Assembly: GCA_023230425.1 (NCBI GenBank) | Contig: JALNXI010000036.1 | Coordinates: 1 to 11,708 of the forward strand | Length of the DNA stretch: 11,708 bases | Direction of reading: 5' to 3' | Source: Methanoculleus sp. | GTDB taxonomy: Archaea; Halobacteriota; Methanomicrobia; Methanomicrobiales; Methanoculleaceae | Shown here: positions 1-7,200 of the stretch, piece by piece | Position numbering within the stretch: the first letter of the stretch is position 1 | How the letters are laid out: each line of letters starts with the position of its first letter | The notes under the pieces: model-generated | Told to the model about the DNA's origin: nothing | The model's input: only the letters and a program-made list of their open reading frames with translations | The model's database searches: none | Made by a program: the position numbers and the translations under genes

Positions 1-1200
1 CATGGTGACGAGCGGGGCCGCCGATGCCCCGACGATGCCGTATGCCGGGATGAGGAAGAGGTTTAACCCGATGTTCGCGGCAACCGCGACTGCCGTCACC
101 CGGAACGAGTCTTTCGGCCGGTCGAGGGCGTTTAAGCACATCGTCTGGAGGAACATGAAGACGTGGGCTACCTGGACGAGCAGGAGGAGCGCGAGAGCCC
201 CCGCCCCGGCGGTGGCCGATGCCGTGTAAAAGAAGTAGAGGAGCCGTTCGCCGAGGATCCAGCCCCCGAAAACAACCGGGATCGCAAGGAGGAGCGAGTA
301 GGTGAAGGCCCGGGCGAGCGCGCGCTCCACCGAAGAGAGGTCATCCTGCTTCCCCCAGTAACTGACCTTCGGGTAGAGAGTGGTATGGAGCGCTATGGTG
401 ACGAACGTCGCAATCGAGGTGAGCTGGAGCGCCACACGGTAGATGCCGACGTCTGCCTCGGTCATGAAGTGGCCGATCATGATGGTGTCGGCGTACGAGA
501 AGACAAGGTAGCCGCTTGCGCTGAGGAACGTCCAGACCGAGAAGGCGAGGAGGCTCTGGATGTGGGAGCGACGGAACGGCGCCGGCTTGAGGTCGAGGAA
601 CCGGAAGTTGAAGAGCCCTGATGCGAGGAGCCCGGCAACGAACCCACCGGCGAGCCCCGCAACCCCGTAGCCGAGGACGACCGCAACGACCTGGACGACT
701 ATCCGGACCAGGGTGTCGAGCAGGCCGCCGATCTGGTTGATACCGACCTTCCCGGTGCCGTAGACGCTGTTTGATGCGATGTTCGTGAAGACGCTGACGA
801 CCAGAGCGACGACCAGCCAGGGGAGCATTCCTGATGAGGTAAGGTCGGTGAGGTACGGCTGCGCGATGAAGAGAAAGCCCACCGAGACGGCGAGGAGCAT
901 CACCCGGAGGAGGACAAACGCGGTGAAGTATGCATCCTGGTCCTCCCCTTCGCTGATCCTTTTCACCGCGGCGCCCCCGAACCCGCCGTCCCCGATCAGG
1001 TTGAAGACGCTGAAGTAGGCGACAAAGAGGAAGTAGATGCCCAGCACGGATAGACCGACGGTATGGGTAAAGTACATCGTGGAGAGGAACCCGATCGCGG
1101 TAAGCCCGATCGTCGAGCCGAGGCTGATGAGGCTCTGGCGCTGGACGGGGTCAACGCGCATGACACGGGCAAGATACCCGGAGGGCCGGAACACAAGCAT
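1..1200 (-). CDS. Wzx-type oligosaccharide flippase (C-terminus cut off by window edge)
   Basis: Integral membrane protein that probably flips a lipid-linked oligosaccharide across the cytoplasmic membrane (MATE/MVF-like polysaccharide biosynthesis family). The frame stays open for 400 codons from the ATG at 1200 to base 1, so the C-terminal end is missing; relatives are usually somewhat longer. Translation shows about ten hydrophobic segments, e.g. SLGSTIGLTAIGFLSTMYF near residue 27, LPWLVVALVVSVFTNIA near 130, SVWTFLSASGYLVFSYADT near 225, and VAVAANIGLNLFLIPAYGI near 375. The text YADTIMIGHFMTEADVGIYR around residues 240-259 is a typical flippase signature, and the end VGASAA also fits. 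Start: an in-frame stop lies just upstream (1225-1227), so translation begins at 1200 or at the internal ATG at 1161. Neither has a clear ribosome binding site, so a leaderless transcript is possible. It diverges from the sugar operon. Substrate unknown. Confidence 0.85.
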   Translation of the reverse strand, partial: MLVFRPSGYLARVMRVDPVQRQSLISLGSTIGLTAIGFLSTMYFTHTVGLSVLGIYFLFVAYFSVFNLIGDGGFGGAAVKRISEGEDQDAYFTAFVLLRVMLLAVSVGFLFIAQPYLTDLTSSGMLPWLVVALVVSVFTNIASNSVYGTGKVGINQIGGLLDTLVRIVVQVVAVVLGYGVAGLAGGFVAGLLASGLFNFRFLDLKPAPFRRSHIQSLLAFSVWTFLSASGYLVFSYADTIMIGHFMTEADVGIYRVALQLTSIATFVTIALHTTLYPKVSYWGKQDDLSSVERALARAFTYSLLLAIPVVFGGWILGERLLYFFYTASATAGAGALALLLLVQVAHVFMFLQTMCLNALDRPKDSFRVTAVAVAANIGLNLFLIPAYGIVGASAAPLVTM

Positions 1201-1371
1201 TGGTTTCGCCGGGAAAGGCCTTATTCATTTTGAACCATAACGAGCGAGACAGCCGTGATCCGGCAGGCCTCCCTATTCCGGAACGAGGGGACACCCCTTC
1301 ACGATAACGTCATGACAGAGCGATGCTAATGTATACTACTATTATCATCCGGGGCTCCCAGGTGAGCGTAC
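1201..1371. promoter_or_regulatory. Divergent intergenic region between flippase and sugar operon
   Basis: This 171-base gap has no credible gene and should hold promoters for both flanking transcripts. Toward the plus strand, an AT-rich TATA-like box (ATGTATACTA, 1329-1338) sits about 38 bases before the GTG at 1372, and GGTGA at 1362-1366 is a plausible ribosome binding site. Toward the minus strand, the reverse complement reads TTCAAAATGAATAA around 1221-1234, about 27 bases before the ATG at 1200, which would suit a leaderless flippase mRNA. A hairpin AGGGG-ACA-CCCCT lies at 1286-1298 and a palindrome TTCCGGAA at 1276-1283. Promoter assignment is by pattern only. Confidence 0.45.
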
Positions 1372-2310
1372 GTGCATACTATCGGCGGTGAAATCTTGGA
1401 CGTAGGGGTAATCGGTGTCGGAGTGATGGGCAGGAACCATGCCCGCGTGTATTCGGAGTTGAAAGCGGTGGACTCGCTCTACCTGTACGACCTCAACGGG
1501 AAGGCGGCCGGCGACCTTGCCGCAACGTTCGGGGCAACGGCCTCCCCGACCGTTGAGGCTCTGCTCAAAAACGTGGATGCGGTGAGTGTCTGCGTCCCGA
1601 CGCCCTATCACTTTGGGGTTGCGGAGACGGTCCTTGATGCAGGAGTGCCGCTCCTCATCGAGAAGCCCATCTGCGCGACTGCGGAAGAGAGCCGGCGGCT
1701 TATCGGAAAGATACCCGACGGTCTCGTCGCCGGCGTCGGGCACATCGAACGGTTCAACCCGATCGTCCCCGAGATCAAAAAGATCGTCCGGGATCCTCTC
1801 TACATCGAGATGAAGCGGCATAACCCGGCCTCTGCCCGGGTGAGCGGCTCCTCGGTCGTCGAGGACCTGATGATCCACGACGTGGATATCATGCGTAACG
1901 TTCTCATCCCTGAGGGGGCCTACCGCCTCGCCGGCAGCGGCAACCAGGATGTCTGCAGCGCTCTCTTCTCCTTCGACGGTACCCCGGTTTACCTCTCTGC
2001 GAGCAGGAAATCTTCGAAGAAGATCCGTATGATCTACATCGAGGAGGAGGAGTTCACCGTCGAGGGCGACTTTATGGCCCAGGAGATCTACATCCACAGA
2101 AAGCCCGGGCAGTATGCGGTCGAGGATGAGCGCTACGTTCAGGAGAACATCATCGAGAAGGTGCTCGTGAACAAGCAGGAGCCACTGAAACTCGAACTCT
2201 CGACGTTCCTCGACTGTGTGGCCCGGGCGCGGGAGTTCCCGGTCAGCCCCGCGCAGGCGCTGCTGAATATGGAGATCTGCGAGGATGTCGCGCGGTGTTT
2301 CTCGGCGTAA
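1372..2310 (+). CDS. Gfo/Idh/MocA oxidoreductase, probable UDP-N-acetyl-sugar 3-dehydrogenase
   Basis: NAD(P)-dependent oxidoreductase, 312 residues from the GTG. Visible: Rossmann motif GVGVMG (15-20), the family EKP motif with the conserved lysine (97-99), GHIERFNP (123-130), and the IHD motif with the likely catalytic histidine at 169. The GHIERFN and DLMIHD pattern resembles the methanogen enzymes that oxidise the 3-hydroxyl of UDP-GlcNAc, the first step toward 3-acetamido sugars; this assignment rests on resemblance and on the neighbouring wecC/wecB genes. The substrate is not proven, and a different nucleotide sugar or an inositol-type substrate cannot be excluded. First gene of the plus-strand operon, 13 bases before the dehydrogenase gene. 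Start is ambiguous: GTG at 1372 with GGTGA at 1362-1366, or TTG at 1396 with GGTGA at 1387-1391. The TTG start would place the Rossmann strand right at the N-terminus, as is usual in the family. Confidence 0.85.
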   Translation: MHTIGGEILDVGVIGVGVMGRNHARVYSELKAVDSLYLYDLNGKAAGDLAATFGATASPTVEALLKNVDAVSVCVPTPYHFGVAETVLDAGVPLLIEKPICATAEESRRLIGKIPDGLVAGVGHIERFNPIVPEIKKIVRDPLYIEMKRHNPASARVSGSSVVEDLMIHDVDIMRNVLIPEGAYRLAGSGNQDVCSALFSFDGTPVYLSASRKSSKKIRMIYIEEEEFTVEGDFMAQEIYIHRKPGQYAVEDERYVQENIIEKVLVNKQEPLKLELSTFLDCVARAREFPVSPAQALLNMEICEDVARCFSA

Positions 2311-2316
2311 GGATGG
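2311..2316 (+). promoter_or_regulatory. Ribosome binding site deciding the wecC start
   Basis: GGATGG directly follows the stop of the preceding gene and ends seven bases before the ATG at 2324. It supports this start over the longer in-frame ATG at 2285. Confidence 0.5.
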
Positions 2317-2323
2317 TTTTTGC

Positions 2324-3766
2324 ATGAGTACGAGATTACAATCGATCATCAACGCCAGAGGCCCGATCCGGAAGATCGGCGTCGTCGGGATGGGCTACGT
2401 CGGCATTCCCGCCGCGGTGCTCTTTGCGGATGCGCCGGAGTTCGAGTTTGTCTGTGGCTTCCAGCGGGATTCTCCGTCTTCCGGCTACAAGATCGCCATG
2501 CTGAACCGGGGGGAGTCCCCCCTCAAGGGTGAGGAGCCGGGCCTCGAGGATCTCCTCGGGAAGGTCGTCGGTGCGGGGAAGTTCCGGTGCACCTCCGATT
2601 TTTCGGAGATTGCGGCGTGTGACGCGGTAACCCTTGCTATCCAGACCCCGTTTAAAGATCCAAAAGACCTCATCCCTGATTTCTCGGCCCTGACCGAGGG
2701 GCTCCGCGCGGTGGGGAGGCACCTCACCGAAGGAACGCTCGTGGTGCTTGAGTCGACGGTCACCCCCGGCACGACCGCCGGGATGGCCCGTGAGATCCTG
2801 GAGGCGGAGTCGGGACTCGTCGCCGGGGAGGAGTTCTGCCTGGCGCACGCGCCGGAGCGGGTGATGGTCGGGCGGCTGCTCCGGAATATCCGGGAGCACG
2901 ACCGGATCGTCGGCGGGATCGACGATGTCTCGACCCGGCGGGCGATGGAACTCTACCAGCCGGTGCTGGCGACCGGAACGATCATCCCGATGACCGCGAC
3001 CGCGGCCGAGGTGACGAAGACCGCCGAGAACGCCTTCCGCGACCTCCAGATCGCCGCCGCAAACCAACTGGCGCTGCACTGCGAGGCGATGGGCGTCAAC
3101 GTCTACGACGTCCGGGCGGGGATCGACTCCCTCAAGGGGGAGGGGATCACCCGGGCGGTCCTCTGGCCGGGCGCCGGTGTCGGGGGGCACTGCCTCACGA
3201 AGGACTCCTGGCACCTGGAACGGGGGGCACAGGTCCTCGGGGGCGACCTCTGGTACCCGCACGGGGCGGAGTCGATCTTCGGCGTCGCGCGGAAGATCAA
3301 TGAGTTCATGCCCCGGCACATGGTCCACCTGACCCTCGAGGGGCTCAAGCGGGCAGGGAAGTCTCCGGAGGGCGCGAACGTCGCGCTCCTCGGGTGGGCG
3401 TTCATCCAGAACTCGGATGATACCAGGAACACGCCGGCGGAGCCCTATCTCGCGGCTATGGAGGACGCAGGTGCCATGGTCAGGGTCCACGATCCGTTCG
3501 TGAACGACTATCCAGGTATCAAGGTCTCGCACAACCTGGACGCGATCCTCGCGGGAGCGGATGTCGTCACCGTCTTCACCGGCCACCACCACTACGCCTC
3601 CTTTGAGGCGGCGCGGGTAAAGGAACTCTCGGGCCGGGAGCACCCGATCATCGTCGACGGCAGGAACGTCGTCGACCCGGATGCGTTCATCCGGGCGGGC
3701 TTCATATACAAGGGCATCGGCCGGGGCGACAAAAACAGTCACCCGATTGTCCAGATCCGGCGGTAA
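2324..3766 (+). CDS. wecC: UDP-N-acetyl-D-mannosamine dehydrogenase (nucleotide sugar dehydrogenase)
   Basis: Cytoplasmic NAD-dependent four-electron dehydrogenase predicted to oxidise C6 of UDP-ManNAc to give UDP-ManNAcA. The 480-residue protein is slightly longer than usual for the family. Domains in order: N-terminal Rossmann fold with GMGYVG (22-27); central domain with HAPERV (175-180), EVTKTAENAFRD (229-240, conserved Lys232 and Asn236) and GVGGHC (285-290), where Cys290 is the expected catalytic nucleophile; C-terminal UDP-binding domain with GWAFIQNSDDTRNTPAE (357-373) and VDGRN (444-448). All key residues are present. The ATG at 2324, seven bases after GGATGG (2311-2316), is preferred over an upstream in-frame ATG at 2285 that would lie inside the previous gene. 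The next gene, a UDP-GlcNAc 2-epimerase, starts two bases after its stop; this pairing favours UDP-ManNAc over UDP-glucose or UDP-GlcNAc as substrate. Confidence 0.9.
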   Translation: MSTRLQSIINARGPIRKIGVVGMGYVGIPAAVLFADAPEFEFVCGFQRDSPSSGYKIAMLNRGESPLKGEEPGLEDLLGKVVGAGKFRCTSDFSEIAACDAVTLAIQTPFKDPKDLIPDFSALTEGLRAVGRHLTEGTLVVLESTVTPGTTAGMAREILEAESGLVAGEEFCLAHAPERVMVGRLLRNIREHDRIVGGIDDVSTRRAMELYQPVLATGTIIPMTATAAEVTKTAENAFRDLQIAAANQLALHCEAMGVNVYDVRAGIDSLKGEGITRAVLWPGAGVGGHCLTKDSWHLERGAQVLGGDLWYPHGAESIFGVARKINEFMPRHMVHLTLEGLKRAGKSPEGANVALLGWAFIQNSDDTRNTPAEPYLAAMEDAGAMVRVHDPFVNDYPGIKVSHNLDAILAGADVVTVFTGHHHYASFEAARVKELSGREHPIIVDGRNVVDPDAFIRAGFIYKGIGRGDKNSHPIVQIRR

Positions 3767-3768
3767 GC

Positions 3769-4854
3769 ATGAAGATCGTATCGATCGTCGGCGCCCGGCC
3801 CCAGTTCATCAAGTGCGCTCCGGTCTCCCGGGAACTCAGGAAGGAGCACGAGGAGATCCTCGTCCACACCGGCCAGCACTACGACCACGGCATGTCGGAG
3901 GTCTTCTTCGAGGAACTCGCTATCCCGAAGCCCGACTACAACCTCAACATCGGCTCCGGGACCCACGGCCACCAGACCGGGGCGATGCTCGGGGCGATCG
4001 AGGACGTCCTCGAAGAGGAGGAGCCCGACGTCGTTCTGGTCTACGGCGACACAAACTCGACCCTCGCCGGCGCTCTTGCGGCGGCAAAACTCCACATCCC
4101 TGTCGCCCACGTCGAGGCGGGGCTCCGGAGTTTCGATCGCCGGATGCCCGAGGAGGTGAACAGGGTGCTCACGGACCATTGCTCGGACCTCCTCTTCTGC
4201 CCGACGGAGACGGCGGTCAGGAACCTCGCGGCCGAGGGGATCATGGAGGGCGTCTTCCTTGTCGGGGACGTGATGCTTGATGCGATGGAGTACAACCGCG
4301 CTGTTGCTGAAGAGCGCTCCCGGATCCTTGAGGATGTCGGGGTTCGGCCCGGGGAGTACCTCGTCGTCACCGTCCACCGGCCGTCGAACACCGACAGCCG
4401 GGAGAACATGGCCGCCATCATCGGCGCGCTTGGGGAGGCCGGGATACCGGCCGTCTTCCCGGTCCACCCCCGGACGCGGCGCTACCTCGGCGAATACGGC
4501 CTCCTTACGGATATGCCGGAGAATGTTCGGGTCACCGAACCGCTCGGCTACCTCGACATGATCCGCCTGATGGCGCATGCGGCAAAGATCCTCACCGACT
4601 CCGGCGGCGTCCAGAAGGAGGCCTACATGCTCGGCGTGCCCTGCATCACGCTCCGGGAGAACACCGAGTGGGTCGAGACGGTGGAGGCGGGGTGGAATGT
4701 GCTTGTGGGAGCCGATCGGGGGGAGATCGTCGCGATGATCCGGGGGTTCGCTCCTGCAGGGGACCAGCCACCGCTCTTCGGGGATGGCCGGGCCGCCCCC
4801 GGGATCGCAAAGGTTATTCGATCCGGAGATACTATCAGCCGCCCCGGCGTGTAG
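3769..4854 (+). CDS. wecB: UDP-N-acetylglucosamine 2-epimerase (non-hydrolysing)
   Basis: Interconverts UDP-GlcNAc and UDP-ManNAc, supplying the substrate for the dehydrogenase encoded just upstream. The 361-residue length is normal. Signature motifs are complete: KIVSIVGARPQFIKCAPV at the N-terminus (2-19), HTGQHYDHGM (33-42), VYGDTNST (91-98), HVEAGLRS (114-121), PEEVNR (127-132), TVHRPSNTDSREN (201-213), TDSGGVQKEA (276-285) and ENTEW (297-301). They give the two-Rossmann GT-B-like fold of this family. The ATG at 3769 lies two bases after the previous stop, so the genes are almost certainly co-transcribed and translationally coupled; the ribosome binding site (GGCGGT) overlaps the end of wecC. 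An alternative is a WbpI-like epimerase acting on a 2,3-diacetamido uronic acid nucleotide, which motifs alone cannot separate. The Gfo/Idh/MocA neighbour keeps that option open. Confidence 0.92.
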   Translation: MKIVSIVGARPQFIKCAPVSRELRKEHEEILVHTGQHYDHGMSEVFFEELAIPKPDYNLNIGSGTHGHQTGAMLGAIEDVLEEEEPDVVLVYGDTNSTLAGALAAAKLHIPVAHVEAGLRSFDRRMPEEVNRVLTDHCSDLLFCPTETAVRNLAAEGIMEGVFLVGDVMLDAMEYNRAVAEERSRILEDVGVRPGEYLVVTVHRPSNTDSRENMAAIIGALGEAGIPAVFPVHPRTRRYLGEYGLLTDMPENVRVTEPLGYLDMIRLMAHAAKILTDSGGVQKEAYMLGVPCITLRENTEWVETVEAGWNVLVGADRGEIVAMIRGFAPAGDQPPLFGDGRAAPGIAKVIRSGDTISRPGV

Positions 4855-4868
4855 GGGGTGCGCACCCC
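4855..4868. repeat. Perfect 14-base palindrome at the wecB / GT2 junction
   Basis: GGGGTGCGCACCCC is perfectly self-complementary and begins immediately after the wecB stop codon. It contains the GTG at 4858-4860 that would be the furthest-upstream start of the next gene. As RNA it could form a five-base stem with a GCGC loop, burying that GTG. Confidence 0.7.
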
Positions 4869-5856
4869 TCCGCGGCGAGGGAGGTGCGGGCTTCTGGCAG
4901 GCGGCAGACCGGTTGTTTCGGTAGTTATTCCTCTCTATAACAAGGCCCCGTACATAGGGCGTGCGGTCAGGTCGGTGCTTGCCCAGACCGAGCAGGAATT
5001 TGAAGTTATCGTCGTCGACGACGGCTCAACCGACGGGGGCGCGGCAATCGTCGAGCGCTTTGCAGACTCCCGGATACGCCTGATCGCACAGGAGAACCAG
5101 GGAGCCCCGGCTGCACGTAACCGGGGGATCCGGGAGTTGGGGGCAGATATCGTAGCATTCCTGGATGCAGACGACGAATGGCACCCTGCTTTTCTTGAGA
5201 CGGTCCTCGACCTGTGCAGGCGCTACCCCGGGGCCGGGGCTTATGCAACGGCCTACACGATCTACAATCCCAACGGCGGCAGGCGGGTTGCCTCGATTGC
5301 GGCCGTGTCTCCGGCCCCCTGGAGTGGGCTGCTCCCGAGCTACTTCCGGTCTGCAGCCCTCGGCGAGCCGCCGGTCAGTGCTTCCTCGGTGGCAATATCG
5401 AGAGGGGTCCTGGAGGAGATGGGGGGATTTGCCGAAGGTCACTGGTGGGGTGAGGACGTGGACCTCTGGGGCAGGATTGCATTCCGCTACCCGATCGCGT
5501 TCACCTGGAGGATTGGTGCGGTTTATCATACCGACGTGGTCTGCCGGGCCTGTACCAGGGTCCAGCCTGTCCCCGAGAACCCGTTCGTCGCCTCGGCACG
5601 GCACGCGATCGAACGCGGGCTGATACCTCCGGGGATGCTTGACGACGTGCTGGAGTATGTTGCCGCAAAACAGCTGCAGACCGCAGCGCGGAACATCCAG
5701 GCCGGGCGTCCCGACCTCGCGCGGGCCAACCTGGCCTGGTGCCCGACCCGGATGTATCGCCGGCAAAAGATCGCATACTCTCTTATGGCGCTCATACCAG
5801 CCCCGTGGTACCGCCGCTACCGTCATATGAAAGCAGCCCTCACCGGGCAGCACTGA
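4858..5856 (+). CDS. Family 2 glycosyltransferase
   Basis: GT-A fold glycosyltransferase expected to add one sugar from a nucleotide donor to the growing lipid-linked glycan at the inner membrane face. Visible: VVSVVIPLYNK at the domain start (19-29), VVDDGSTDGG with the nucleotide-binding DDGS (54-57), AARNRG (85-90), the metal-binding FLDADDEW (101-108), and GEDVDLW (198-204) with the likely catalytic acidic residue. The C-terminal part (about 240-332) is arginine-rich and helical-looking, with no obvious membrane segment. Numbering assumes the GTG at 4858, which gives an unusual arginine-rich leader and lies in a palindrome. A CTG at 4894, seven bases after a strong GGAGGTG, would give a compact 320-residue protein starting just before the GT-A strand and may be the true start. 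Fourth gene of the operon, three bases after wecB. Acceptor and donor unknown. Confidence 0.85.
   Translation: MRTPPRRGRCGLLAGGRPVVSVVIPLYNKAPYIGRAVRSVLAQTEQEFEVIVVDDGSTDGGAAIVERFADSRIRLIAQENQGAPAARNRGIRELGADIVAFLDADDEWHPAFLETVLDLCRRYPGAGAYATAYTIYNPNGGRRVASIAAVSPAPWSGLLPSYFRSAALGEPPVSASSVAISRGVLEEMGGFAEGHWWGEDVDLWGRIAFRYPIAFTWRIGAVYHTDVVCRACTRVQPVPENPFVASARHAIERGLIPPGMLDDVLEYVAAKQLQTAARNIQAGRPDLARANLAWCPTRMYRRQKIAYSLMALIPAPWYRRYRHMKAALTGQH
4880..4886 (+). promoter_or_regulatory. Strong Shine-Dalgarno inside the annotated GT2 5' end
   Basis: GGAGGTG is a near-perfect match to the archaeal anti-Shine-Dalgarno and lies seven bases before an in-frame CTG at 4894-4896. No in-frame ATG, GTG or TTG lies at a suitable distance. 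The upstream bases CCTCC (4867-4871) could pair with GGAGG (4880-4884). Confidence 0.5.
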
Positions 5857-5858
5857 AA

Positions 5859-5868
5859 ACTCTTATCT
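5859..5868 (+). promoter_or_regulatory. Possible internal promoter before the GT4 gene at 5893
   Basis: An AT-rich ACTCTTATCT lies in the 36-base gap, centred about 29 bases before the ATG at 5893. No ribosome binding site precedes that ATG. The spacing would fit a leaderless transcript starting at or next to the ATG. Pattern evidence only. Confidence 0.3.
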
Positions 5869-5892
5869 GCTCCGGCCGCCTTATCCTTGGCG

Positions 5893-7200
5893 ATGGCTCC
5901 CGAGAACGGTGACTACCTGGTGCTCTTCACCACATCCTATCCCTTCAGCAGGGTCGTGGAGTCGTTCCTTGACCGGGAACTCCCGCACCTCTCCCCGGCG
6001 TTTGATACCGTCACGCTCGTCCCGCGCCTCTACCCACAGCCCGGCGAGAGGCTCGACCGGTCGCTCCCGGAGAACGTATCAACTGAGGCCTCCATCATGC
6101 ACGATGCGCAGGGAGAGAGCACGGCAGCCTACTATCTGCACCTCATCTTCTCATCGCTCGCATCACCGGAGTTCTACGCCGAGTTCAGGCGAAACTACCG
6201 GCCCATGCTTCACCCGGCCGGGATGCGCAAGGCGCTCGGCTACCTCGGCATCGCGCTCGACGTCCGGGACTGGGTCGCACGGAGGGTCGAAGAGGGGCTG
6301 CTCGATCCCGCCCGCACGCTCCTCTACACCTACTGGTTCGACGGCACCGCGCTCGGCGCCGTGCTGGCAAAGAGAGATTTTCCGGAGATCCAGTGCGTCT
6401 CGCGGGCGCACGGGTATGACCTCTACGCTGAACGCTACATCCCGCCCTACATGCCGTTTGAGGAGGCCAGAGCCTGCTCCCTTGACCGGGTCTACCCCGT
6501 CTCGGAGCACGGGAGACGATATCTTTCAGCCCGTTATCCCTCATGCGCATCCGGCTTCCGGGTGGCCAGGCTCGGCACGGGAGACCCCGGGTTTCTCACA
6601 TCCCCATCCGGGGACGGGGTCTTCCGGGTCGTCTCCTGCTCCCACATCATTCCGATAAAACGCATCGATCTCCTGATCAGGGGCCTTGCGGAGGCAGGCC
6701 GGATGCAGCCAGACCGGGAGTTTGAGTGGGTGCACATCGGCGGAGGGCCGTTACAGGCGGAGGTTGAGGCCTACGCTGATACAACGTTGCCCGGAAACGT
6801 CAGCCACCGGTTCACCGGGTACCTCGCGAACGCCGCCGTCCTGGAGCATTACCGGCAGAGCCCCGTCGACGCCTTCGTAAACGTCAGCGAGTCCGAGGGC
6901 GTCCCGGTCTCGATTATGGAAGCAGAGAACTGCGGAATCCCGGTGATCGCGACGGCTGTGGGCGGGATCCCGGAGATCGTCTCCGGCGCTACGGGCATCC
7001 TTCTCCCGGAGAACCCGGAGCCCCGGGATATCGCAGAAGCCATCGGCAGAATCGCTGCCGACCCCGATGGCGCCCGTGCGATGCGCTCGGCGTGCAGGGA
7101 GAACTGGGAGCGCCGCTACAACGCGGACCGGAACTTCAGCGCCTTTGCCGGCGCGCTGCAGGCTCTCCTGCAGCAATCATCACATCCGCTGGCCGTCTGA
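5893..7200 (+). CDS. GT4-family glycosyltransferase
   Basis: GT-B fold retaining glycosyltransferase of 435 residues, predicted to extend the surface glycan. The N-terminal acceptor domain starts LVLFTTSYPFSRVVESFLDR (9-28), and SRAHGYDLYAERY (170-182) is typical of one GT4 subgroup found in exopolysaccharide clusters. The donor domain has RVVSCSHIIPIKRIDLL (245-261), IGGGPL (282-287), and SESEGVPVSIMEA (332-344) containing the EX7E pair (Glu335 and Glu343), followed by PVIATAVGGIPEIV (350-363). The ATG at 5893 is preferred to the TTG at 5887; neither has a ribosome binding site, and a TATA-like box lies about 30 bases upstream. Last gene of the plus-strand run; its final 21 bases overlap the end of the convergent glycosyltransferase gene. 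Donor sugar and linkage cannot be told from the sequence. Confidence 0.88.
   Translation: MAPENGDYLVLFTTSYPFSRVVESFLDRELPHLSPAFDTVTLVPRLYPQPGERLDRSLPENVSTEASIMHDAQGESTAAYYLHLIFSSLASPEFYAEFRRNYRPMLHPAGMRKALGYLGIALDVRDWVARRVEEGLLDPARTLLYTYWFDGTALGAVLAKRDFPEIQCVSRAHGYDLYAERYIPPYMPFEEARACSLDRVYPVSEHGRRYLSARYPSCASGFRVARLGTGDPGFLTSPSGDGVFRVVSCSHIIPIKRIDLLIRGLAEAGRMQPDREFEWVHIGGGPLQAEVEAYADTTLPGNVSHRFTGYLANAAVLEHYRQSPVDAFVNVSESEGVPVSIMEAENCGIPVIATAVGGIPEIVSGATGILLPENPEPRDIAEAIGRIAADPDGARAMRSACRENWERRYNADRNFSAFAGALQALLQQSSHPLAV

Noticed and set aside
163..621. 152-codon plus-strand open frame opposite the flippase
   Set aside because: Glu/Arg-rich product typical of antisense to a GC-rich membrane protein; the minus strand shows clear membrane segments.
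1345..2352. 335-codon minus-strand open frame opposite the Gfo/Idh/MocA gene
   Set aside because: Shadow of a well-supported gene; composition-driven, no recognisable motif.
2336..3742. 468-codon open frame on the minus strand opposite wecC
   Set aside because: The plus strand encodes an intact dehydrogenase with all catalytic motifs. The antisense product is Asp/Arg/Pro-rich without any fold signature, as expected from GC-rich third-position bias.
3739..4578. 279-codon minus-strand open frame opposite wecB
   Set aside because: Shadow frame; the plus-strand epimerase motifs are complete.
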